DNA of 64,000 bases, from positions 62,001 to 126,000 of the forward strand of contig CAVXVE010000042.1 in assembly GCA_963764955.1 (NCBI GenBank). Direction: 5' to 3'. The stretch comes from Roseiarcus sp963764955. Its GTDB lineage: Bacteria > Pseudomonadota > Alphaproteobacteria > Rhizobiales > Beijerinckiaceae. Under the pieces are notes generated by a model. It had not been told where the DNA came from. It saw only the letters and a list, made by a program, of their open reading frames with translations, and did not search any database. Both the position numbers and the translations under genes were made by a program. Positions 9,671 through 17,383 of this stretch are shown here, piece after piece; position 1 is the stretch's first letter; every line of letters begins with the position of its first letter.

Positions 9671-10335
9671 GCTATCCGCCTGGCGCTCTCATCCGCAATA
9701 CGACGGCGGCGCGGATCAACCACTGGATCACGGCCGCCTGTTTCGTGCTCTTGATGCTGTCTGGCCTGTCGATGTTCCACCCGCTCCTGTTCTGGCTCTC
9801 GGCGCTGTTCGGCAGCGGTCAGTGGGCGCGCGCGATCCATCCGTGGATCGGCTGCGTGCTGCTGATTAGCTATGCGGGACTCATCGTGCAGTTCTGGCGC
9901 GACAATTTCTGGAACCGGGACGACGTCGCCTGGATGGGCGCTATCGTCGACGTCTTGCGCAACGAGGAAGAGACCGTGCCGGAGGTCGGGCGGTTCAACG
10001 CCGGGCAGAAATTCGTGTTCTGGTCGATGGCGCTGCTCGTGCCGGCCCTGTTCCTCACCGGCCTCGTCATCTGGGAAGTCTACTTTGGCGCCGCGACCTC
10101 GATCGAGACGCAGCGCGCCGCGGCGTTCATTCACAGCTATCTGGCGATCGCGGCGATCATCATCTGGATCACGCACGTCTACGCGGCGATCTGGGTGCGC
10201 GGCTCGATGCGCGCGATGACGCAGGGCTGGGTCACGCCCGGCTGGGCGTGGCGCCACCACCGCAAATGGCTGCGCAGTCTGGTGGCGACCGGATCGCCTG
10301 GGCCTCGTCCGCGACGCGCCGGCGACGGTTCGTGA
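9667..10335 (+). CDS. fdoI: Formate dehydrogenase cytochrome b556 gamma subunit
   Basis: Membrane diheme cytochrome b that passes electrons to quinone. The ATG at 9667 overlaps the TGA of the corrected fdoH (ATGA). The 222 residues contain four hydrophobic spans, and heme-ligand candidates lie in INHWITA, AIHPWIG and the FIHSYLAIAAIIIWITHVY helix. The C-terminus WRHHRKWLRSL matches the cytoplasmic end of FdnI/FdoI proteins. Its TGA overlaps a GTG start for fdhE, so the operon is translationally coupled. Confidence 0.92.
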   Translation: MSYPPGALIRNTTAARINHWITAACFVLLMLSGLSMFHPLLFWLSALFGSGQWARAIHPWIGCVLLISYAGLIVQFWRDNFWNRDDVAWMGAIVDVLRNEEETVPEVGRFNAGQKFVFWSMALLVPALFLTGLVIWEVYFGAATSIETQRAAAFIHSYLAIAAIIIWITHVYAAIWVRGSMRAMTQGWVTPGWAWRHHRKWLRSLVATGSPGPRPRRAGDGS

Positions 10336-11262
10336 GGCAAGGCGAGTCGGCGCCGAAGGGCGGCTGGATCGGCAACGCCTCGGGCGGCGTCAAGGCGGCG
10401 GAGCCGATCGTCCTTCCCGATCCCGCCGGGCGCTTTTCCCGCACGGCCGAGCGAACTCGAGCGGCTTGCGGAGGGCCATGCGGCGGAAGGCTGGCTTGCC
10501 TTCATGGCCGGGGCGGCGCGCGCGCAGGCCGCAGCGGCGGCGAAGCTCCCTTGGCCTCGGGCGCCCGACAAAACCGTTGTAGCCCGGGCGGTCGCGGGGC
10601 GCATTCCGCCGATAGCCGCCGACGGGCATCGCCGCGACGCGGCCTGGCGCGACGGCCTGGCGACGCTCATCGAAAGCTTCGACGCGACGGCGGCGCCCGC
10701 TTCAGTGGCGGCGACGATCGCGGAGATGCGCCGGCGCGATCCGGCGCAAATCGAGAGCCTCGCCGACGCCTTCCTGCGCGGCCGCGTCGATCCCGCCGAC
10801 GCCGGCGCGGCGTTCTGGATCGCCGCGGCGCTGCAGGTCTATTTCACCCGCCTCGCGGCGACCTTGCGGGCCTCCGACCTCAGGCTGCTCGAGCGGCGCG
10901 ATCTTTGCCCCTCATGCGGCTCGACCTCGTCGACCGGCATCATCACCGCGTCAGGCCAGAATCCCGGCGCGCGCTATCTCCATTGCTCGCTCTGCTCGAC
11001 CGCCTGGAATCACACCCGCGCCGTCTGCATCGTCTGCGGCGGCTCGCGCACGCTCGCGCTCAGAGGAATCGAAGGCGACCCAGGCGTCGCGCGCGCCGAG
11101 ACCTGCGATGAATGCGGAACATACGCCAAGGTTTTCTACGAGGCGAAGGACGCCGGCGTCGACGCCTATGCGGACGATCTCGCGACGCTCGGCCTCGACA
11201 TGATGGTGGGCGAGGCCGGCTGGTCGCGTCACGCGCCCCATCCGCTGCTGCTCATCGGCTGA
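10332..11262 (+). CDS. fdhE: Formate dehydrogenase accessory protein FdhE (single frameshift)
   Basis: FdhE is a cytoplasmic rubredoxin-like protein needed for assembly of Tat-exported formate dehydrogenases. The start is a GTG overlapping the fdoI stop (GTGA). The first part gives EPIVLPDPAGRFSR. Removing one A at about 10455 then restores LERLAEGHAAEGW and the rest of the family sequence. Zinc or iron-binding pairs CPSCG, CSLC, CIVCG and CDECG are visible in the C-terminal half, and the protein ends near PLLLIG. The indel is a single-base gain, so sequencing error is the likely cause. Its position directly after fdoGHI is typical. Confidence 0.87.
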
Positions 11263-11312
11263 TCGGATGAGGCGCAACGCCTCGCAAGAACAATGGTGAC
11301 CGGGAGGACCTG

Positions 11313-12858
11313 ATGGAGCGACTGTTTACCGCCGACGCAAGCCGTCCCGCGATCATCATGGCGCTATCGGGCGAGACGATCACCCATGGGCAATTGGAGG
11401 CGCGCGCCAACAGAATCGCGCATCTCCTGCGAGCCGCCGGCCTGAAAAGAGGCGACCACTGCGCCGTCTTCATGGAGAACCATCCCCGTTACATCGAATG
11501 CGGATTCGGGGCCGAACGCGCGGGACTCTATTACACCAACGTCAATTCCTATCTGACGCCAGGCGAGCTCGCCTATATCGTCAACAACAGCCTGTCGCAG
11601 GTGCTCGTCACGTCGCAATCGCATCTCGCGATCGCCCGTGAGGCGCTGCTCGAGTGCCCCCACGTGAAGCTCTGCCTGGTCGTCGATGGGCCAGGCGATG
11701 GCGACGCCGTGCGCAATCTCGATGAGGCAACGGCCCTGTTGCCGGACACGCCGATTCCCGACGAGTCGAAGGGATGGGCGATGTTGTATTCATCGGGAAC
11801 GACAGGCCAGCCGAAAGGTATCTTGCGGCCGCTTGCCGATACGCCTGCGAGACAACTGACGCCGATCGCCGCGGCCTTCGCCAAATTCTGGGACGTCCGA
11901 AGAGGCGAAATCTGCCTCGTGCCGGCGCCACTCTACCACTCGGCGCCTTGGGCGGAGGCGACGCTGACCATTGTGCTCGATGGAATGGCGGTCGTCATGG
12001 AGCGATTCGACCCGGAAGCGGTGCTTCAGGGCGATCGAGAAATATCGCGTGACCCACGCCCAGTTCGTCCCGACGATGTTCTCGCGCATGCTCAAGCTGC
12101 CGCCGGACGTTCGCGCGCGCTACGATCTCTCCTCGCTCCGGTACGTTCTACACGCCGCGGCGCCGTGCCCGATCCCGATCAAGCAGGCGATGATCGACTG
12201 GCTCGGCCCGATCGTCCACGAGTACTACAGCGCCACTGAGGGCCTCGGCCTCGCCATATGCGACAGCGAGCAATGGCTCGCTCACAAAGGCACGGTCGGC
12301 AAGGCCGTGTACGGCGAGGTGCATGTCCTCGACGCGGAGATGAGGGAGGTTCCGGCCCGGACTGTAGGGAAGCTCTGGTTCAAGACTGCGTATCCTTTCG
12401 AGTATTTCAACGACCCGGCGAAGACGGCGGCGGCGAACACGCCGGACCGCACGATGAGCACGGTCGGGGACATTGGCTACATCGACGACGAGGGGTTCAT
12501 CTATCTCACCGACCGCGAGTCGTTCATGATCATCTCAGGCGGAGCCAACATCTATCCGCAGGAGTGCGAGAACCTGCTCGTCACGCATCCCAAGGTGCGC
12601 GACGCAGCGGTGTTCGGCGTGCCAAACGAAGAGATGGGCGAGGAGGTCAAGGCCGTAGTTCAGCTCATGCAGGGCGTGAAGCCTGGGCCCAAGACCGAGG
12701 CGGAATTGATCGCCTTCTGCCGTCAGCATCTCGCGCACGTCAAATGCCCGCGGTCGATCGACTTCGAGGACGATTTTCCTCGCCTTCCGACCGGCAAGCT
12801 CTACAAGACAGCGCTGCGCGACCGCTACTGGAAGGGCCACAAGAGCCGGATCTTGTGA
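11313..12858 (+). CDS. AMP-forming acyl-CoA synthetase (single frameshift)
   Basis: Activates a carboxylic acid to its CoA thioester through an acyl-adenylate. The P-loop-like motif MLYSSGTTGQPKGI (near residue 155), the YYSATEG motif, and the C-terminal GDIGYIDDEGFIYLTDR and PTGKLYK (catalytic lysine) motifs identify the ANL family. The sequence resembles FadD-type ligases for unusual or fatty acids, but the substrate cannot be told. One extra A at about 12028 breaks the frame; deleting it gives VLRAIEKYRVTHAQFVP. Corrected length is about 515 residues. It starts 50 bases after fdhE but has no obvious link to formate metabolism. Confidence 0.85.
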
Positions 12859-12930
12859 GCCGCCGTCTTTATCCCGACCGGGCGGCGGGAGGGCCTCGCG
12901 CCATGCGAGCCGCGCGAGCCGGCAAATTGA

Positions 12931-12959
12931 TTGACAAATTCAGAATCATGGAGTATACA
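12931..12959 (+). promoter_or_regulatory. Sigma-70-like promoter
   Basis: TTGACA (12931-12936) and TATACA (12954-12959) are separated by exactly 17 bases, close to the consensus and conspicuous in GC-rich DNA. It reads rightwards towards a short ORF at 13019 and the transposon target repeat. Confidence 0.6.
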
Positions 12960-13018
12960 TTTCTGTAAAGACAAACTCATCGGCCGGGTCGAGCGCTCGA
13001 CCGCCACGCAGGAGAGCC

Positions 13019-13111
13019 ATGTCATCGAAAGCCGTATCCCGCGCACAACCTGAGACGCGAGGTCAGCCGTCGGGGCGATTTTTTTTATTCCAATCGCTCG
13101 TAACCCATTGA
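13019..13111 (+). CDS. Short ORF, possible truncated regulator start
   Basis: Thirty codons starting at an ATG with AGGAGAG upstream and a near-consensus promoter 60 bases earlier. It reads MSSKAVSRAQPETRGQPSGR, resembling the N-termini of TetR-type regulators, then enters the dispersed repeat (13076 onward) and stops. It is most likely the 5' stump of a gene cut when the repeat arrived. The regulator reading is speculative. Confidence 0.3.
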   Translation: MSSKAVSRAQPETRGQPSGRFFLFQSLVTH

Positions 13112-13155
13112 AAAGTCCAGATTCGTAAAAATAAACGCTAGTAAATTGGAGTCAT
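13076..13155. repeat. Left half of dispersed target repeat
   Basis: Matches 50851-50930 at roughly 90 percent: a T-rich run, CCAATCGCT, ACCCATTGAAAAGTCC, then AATAAACGCTAG and TAAATTGGAGTCA. Together with 30601-30690 it reconstructs an uninterrupted copy, so the casposon inserted inside this repeat. Confidence 0.85.
13142..13155. repeat. Left target-site duplication of the casposon
   Basis: TAAATTGGAGTCAT, identical to 30601-30614. It abuts the GGGGGG terminus of the element. Fourteen bases is the duplication length typical of casposase integration. Confidence 0.92.
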
Positions 13156-13255
13156 GGGGGGACTTCTACCGCGCACACAAAAATGAAGGCAAAATTGCGG
13201 CGAAGCATCGCGCATGGAAAGGAAACACCAGCCGGGAGCTTTGCTTGTCAGACCG
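13156..13255 (+). repeat. Casposon left terminal inverted repeat
   Basis: About 100 bp, starting GGGGGGACTTCTACCGCGCA and ending TGCTTGTCAGACCG, aligned with the reverse complement of 30500-30600 with about seven differences. Weaker similarity continues for another 35 bp (GGACTTGCGCTCTACCG against GGACTTACGCTCTACCG). Confidence 0.93.
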
Positions 13256-13359
13256 CGTGTACACCTAGCGGGACTTGCGCTCTACCGACGTCTACTACTG
13301 CGACGACAGTAATACTTAAGTAACGCGCAAGACGAAACGCAGTCCATCCGCCTTGCAAC

Positions 13360-13716
13360 ATGCCTCGATCGGAGCGTTGCCGCATCCGGGGCAATTGCCT
13401 CCAGGGTATCGCGCTGCTTTCCCTGGCGCAAGCTCCTGCCGCCGGCGGAGCGACTGGCGCTGGGCTGTCGAGCGGCCCCGGCGTCGGGCGGCTCATCGGG
13501 CCGGAGCGAGCCGTCGACGGGGCTTGGGCCCTTCAGGCGACCGGCGAGCGGTCGAAAGCCGTCAGCGAGGCGTTGAGGACCGTGGCGAGGGCCATGGGCG
13601 AGCGACAAGGCCGAGCTCTGGAAGACGACCGGGGCCGGGCCGGCAGCGCGCCTCCTCCGGCCGGCGGCCCGCGCGGGCTCATGGAGGCCGCTGGATTGGG
13701 TTTGGCGGGAGCCTAG
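13360..13716 (+). CDS. Uncertain small ORF in the casposon left end
   Basis: 118 codons, alanine, glycine and arginine rich (MPRSERCRIRGNCLQG at the start, ending AAGLGLAGA). No family is recognised, and an open frame on the opposite strand covers the same bases. The 590 bases between the left inverted repeat and the peptidase gene hold nothing else that I can support. Listed only because this is the best candidate in that gap. Confidence 0.2.
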   Translation: MPRSERCRIRGNCLQGIALLSLAQAPAAGGATGAGLSSGPGVGRLIGPERAVDGAWALQATGERSKAVSEALRTVARAMGERQGRALEDDRGRAGSAPPPAGGPRGLMEAAGLGLAGA

Positions 13717-13845
13717 GGCTATGGAAGTAGCTTGGAGCAATCGCAATGATGGTTCGCGGCGTCGGCGCGACGGGATATAGTGGGGGCTAAGTTAACGCCA
13801 CGACCCGCGGCAATTGTTTGCTTGGACACAGTAAGAAGCGAGAAT

Positions 13846-15778
13846 TCAAGGCGCTCTCGGAGGCGGGCTAATCATTGAGTTCACCTCTGCGATCACTGTT
13901 CCACGATCTCTCACGTAGGAAGATACAAACCACGCCGTGTCGTCGACCTTGCTAATGGCACATTTTTGCGCTTTTGATATCAGGCTCTTACGGCTCTTCG
14001 CCGTCGCGGTCTGGACCACGTCCCTTATCTTTTCAATGCGAGGATCACCTTTGATCTTCAGGGCTTCCTCGAGTTCCGGAGCGTGCGCGAGCAGATTGAA
14101 GGCAAGTATTCCTTGGCCAAACGACAATTCGCAATCCAATTGCGGCGTTGATTGGCCGCCCAATTGACCTTTCTTCTTCAGATAGGATGCGAGAAGATCT
14201 AAACTTTCTCTTGTCGGCTCATCCAGGCCAGTCATATACACTGTATCTAAATTGCCCACCCCCGCGATTGTCGAAGCAGCCTGATTAAGTAAACCCAAGC
14301 GCATGAGTGTGTCGACGTATCGTCCCACAATCCGCAGTGGCGCTCCTATCGTTTGTGCGCCGCCGCTTTGCGCCGACAAGGCTCGATTATATAGCGTCGA
14401 AAATACATCCCTGTCATCGGCGGTCGGAAATAAGTCTGCGACGTAAGCCAAGACATCCGGCGCGTCGGGTGCTGCCTTAAGGATTGAGATGTATTCCTTG
14501 TATGCCGAAAAACGCTCGCCCTCCTCTGCACGAGCGTCACTCTTCGTAACTTGCGGTGCCAGCTGATTGACCAAAACGTCTTCGGTAGCCTGATCCGGTC
14601 CGGACGCGCTGCGAAGAAAGGCTGAGAGACGTGTTTCCAAGTCGGCGAATTCAGGGAGATGTTTGGCCGCGTCAAGCTTCTCGGCACTTTCGCGAATGAG
14701 CGTGAAGTCCTTCGTCGCGCCCTCTTCCGAGTCTAGGAAAAGAAATAAGGCCCAAGCCAAATCATAAGAGCGCTGCACCTCCGGGTCAGCATAGAAATCG
14801 TCGCCGCTCATCGTCACCATGGAAGACAGAGTTGTGCCGTCTCCGAGCTTGACCTGACTTGCTCGCCTGAGCTTGGAATATTCTTCCGGAGCTAAAACGG
14901 CGTTTCGTCTGAGCTGAGCCACCTCGTCTCTGACGGCCGCGTCTGCCAATGCCGCTGCCATATCAGAATGCCCCGCCAACGCTTCTGCGGCGATCATTGG
15001 GGACAGAACCTGCATCCGCGCAATTTTCTCAGTAAGGAACTGCGCCTGACCTTCCGCAATAAAAGGAGACGCGAGATAATATTTTTTCGGATCCGTGTTG
15101 CAACGCGTGAATGAACTCATGAAAGTACGTTTTTGCTAGCGTCCGACGGAGACCAATAATTGCTGCCGCCGCTTGATCGGTTGGCGTTTCCAGACCCTCA
15201 CTAGGCCGATAGAATCCGTCAAGGAATTCTTCGGGAAAGTAGGTGAATATTGTGTTCGTGTTCGGAATGTACAATCCGTTCGTGGATTCCGGGCCGACCG
15301 TTCCTGTCGCAGCCTTGAAGGCGGCGCTGCTTTTGTAAATTCTCAAATTGAGCACTTCTTTGATTTCAGCCGTCGGACGGATGTCCTGAAACAACACGGA
15401 CTTGAAGTCACCACTCTCCAGCATATTCAAGAGGAATTCGGTAGCAAAGGCGACTGTTGTGCTGATTGAAAAGAGCCCATTTGTTGCCGCAAGCCCCTCA
15501 ATCGGCCAAGCTTGCTCAGAATGGTCTGGCAACCCGGACTGCCCAATCACGTCTTCAATCATCGATATTTTGTTTGGGTTAGCTGCCGCCTGCTGATCGA
15601 AACTCGGGAAGAGATCTGCGACATCAGACTGGATTTTGATAGTCCAAAGCGGCGTTTTCACTTCGGCTAACACCGCGCTTGGGGCTGGTTCAGCGCCTGC
15701 ACGGTATGTCGGAACGACGAGGAGGATTAGTGCCGCGATGGCCAGAGGCGAGAAAGTGGGGCCGCCCAGTTTCATCAA
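13846..15778 (-). CDS. Predicted secreted zinc metallopeptidase (gluzincin-like), homopolymer frameshift
   Basis: The N-terminal part has a signal peptide (a hydrophobic run FSPLAIAALILLVVP ending near RAGAEP). It also carries the zinc motif HEFIHALQH, with its first histidine near residue 219. Then a run of six A residues (15082-15087 on the plus strand as T) shifts the frame. Deleting one base joins HGSEK to YYLASPFIAEGQAQFLTEK, which supplies the third zinc ligand glutamate about 20 residues after HEFIH. The corrected protein is about 640 residues; the C-terminal half is helical and unrecognised. The frameshift could be a sequencing error or a phase-variable homopolymer. The start overlaps the stop of the upstream membrane-protein gene (ATGA). 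It is casposon cargo; substrate unknown. Confidence 0.65.
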
Positions 15779-16485
15779 TTTGCACCTCGGCCCAGGATCT
15801 CCAACAAATTGTCGAGGCGGTCACTAGCCTCATGGATCGATCCGAGAGATTTCAGCCCCCGAGTTGAAACCTTGGTAATCAGTTCCACGGAGTCCCGCGG
15901 TACTGGTGGAACCGGAAACTGCTGAATAGTGTCGCTACCGGCAACCCGATAATACATCTCTGCACCAGAAAGCGCATCCTCGTCCTTGTAGCAAACCATG
16001 ACAGTCGAGTTGGGATGTAGCGTTCCGATATCTGCAATCGTACCAGAGGGTGCCGTTACCTTGACTGCTTCATATGCTGACGAAGTAAAGTTCTGCAGCG
16101 TCAGGAACCGGATTGTCTGACTACGAAGCGCTATCGGCGGAAGTTTCTTTTGATCCATGACGAGCGCGGTCCACTCAGGCGTATTCGCGATACTTGGATG
16201 CGTATACAATTCCGAGAACGCCTGCGCTGTCTTGTGGACTTCCTCCAAGGCTGCGGAATTGGCCCCGTCCATATACACCCGCGCTACGTGCGGTCCGGGT
16301 TGGGTTATTCTCTCTTGCTGCCATTTATCGTACGCGAGGTAACCGTTCAGCGCTAAGGATATGACAGCGACGGCGGCGAGCAGCCACTCTCGCGCACTGC
16401 CCACTTTGGCACCCCCGCCAACTTCCACAGCTTCTGGTGGGTCGTCGTCTTCTGGCATGTTTCGGGTTCTGTCGGCTCTCTTCAC
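15775..16485 (-). CDS. Single-span membrane protein of unknown function
   Basis: 236 residues from a GTG start; an ATG at 16458 giving MPEDDDPPEAVEV is an equally good start. An acidic cytoplasmic tail is followed by one membrane span (EWLLAAVAVISLALNGYLAY, about residues 33-52) and an extracytoplasmic domain. No family recognised. It overlaps the downstream peptidase start by four bases, so the two are co-translated; it may present, inhibit or localise the peptidase, which is inference from coupling only. No gene is supported in the 217 bases upstream. Confidence 0.6.
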   Translation of the reverse strand: MKRADRTRNMPEDDDPPEAVEVGGGAKVGSAREWLLAAVAVISLALNGYLAYDKWQQERITQPGPHVARVYMDGANSAALEEVHKTAQAFSELYTHPSIANTPEWTALVMDQKKLPPIALRSQTIRFLTLQNFTSSAYEAVKVTAPSGTIADIGTLHPNSTVMVCYKDEDALSGAEMYYRVAGSDTIQQFPVPPVPRDSVELITKVSTRGLKSLGSIHEASDRLDNLLEILGRGAN

Positions 16486-16702
16486 CCACAGGTTATTCCG
16501 GCCAGCTTAATCCCGCAACGGTGCACGGAGTTTGCCTGCGTTACGGCGGCGCTCCGACAGGCAGACTGGCGCGCGCTGCGCGAGACTCGCCGAAGCTCCA
16601 AAGGCGGCCATTCCATAGGGGAGTGATCGCTATTTGCGCCAAGCGGACCTCCAGCGAAACGTCGCAACTCATATGCTTTGGGTCGGGCGCGGGCAGAGCG
16701 CG

Positions 16703-17383
16703 TCAGCGGGCTTCTGACCGCCACACGGCAATCACGCTTCTGCGTGCGTTCCTTACATGGGGCCGCAAAACCTCTCGCGGCGATATCATCATCGGCCGTC
16801 CTGCCCTCATCCTGAAAGCCTGACCGTCGACGCACGACACGATCAGCCATTCGTACGGGCTCAACGATGACGACGTCTTGCCAGTCGCCCAAAGGCAGAC
16901 GTCGATATCGAATTCGAGCTTCTTTTCGCCCGCGTCGAAAGCCCTTACCACGTGTTGCGTGAAAGCCCATGGAAGGATGGCGTCGCACGCGGAGATCCTG
17001 TACTCGACGAGCCCCGGATAGCGCGCTTGCTCGGAAGCCCAGCCTTGAGCGTTCGCAAGCTTCGGATCGCGGTCGAAAGCACGCGTCAATTCGTCGGCGT
17101 CGAGGCGCGCCGTCATTTCAAACGATCCGTGAAGCCAGATGATGGAGCGCGCCTTTCCCCGCCATCCGCCCTCGATAGAGGGGGCGCGTTTCTCCGCGCT
17201 ATTGACGACGCCGACCATCTTGCCGACGACAAGCTCTTTCCCCCGTTCAAGCCCGGCGAAGCGAAGGCGCGCCCAGTCGCTCGACAGGCCGGGCAGGAAG
17301 TCCTGGGGGACGATGACGCTCTTAAGCTCGACGCCGACTGGATCGATTTCAAAGGAGACGTCCGGATGAGCCGCTTCGCTCAT
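16703..17383 (-). CDS. Unknown protein coupled to the casposon PolB
   Basis: 226 residues, no signal peptide or membrane span. It starts MSEAAHPDVSFEIDPVGVEL; its ATG overlaps the polB stop (ATGA), so it is translated with the polymerase. It has a beta-rich look with a central IIWLHGSFEMTARLDADEL and a Ser/Arg-rich tail. No family recognised. The coupling suggests a role in replication or transposition of the element, for example an SSB-like or processivity partner, but no motif supports either. Confidence 0.6.
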   Translation of the reverse strand: MSEAAHPDVSFEIDPVGVELKSVIVPQDFLPGLSSDWARLRFAGLERGKELVVGKMVGVVNSAEKRAPSIEGGWRGKARSIIWLHGSFEMTARLDADELTRAFDRDPKLANAQGWASEQARYPGLVEYRISACDAILPWAFTQHVVRAFDAGEKKLEFDIDVCLWATGKTSSSLSPYEWLIVSCVDGQAFRMRAGRPMMISPREVLRPHVRNARRSVIAVWRSEAR

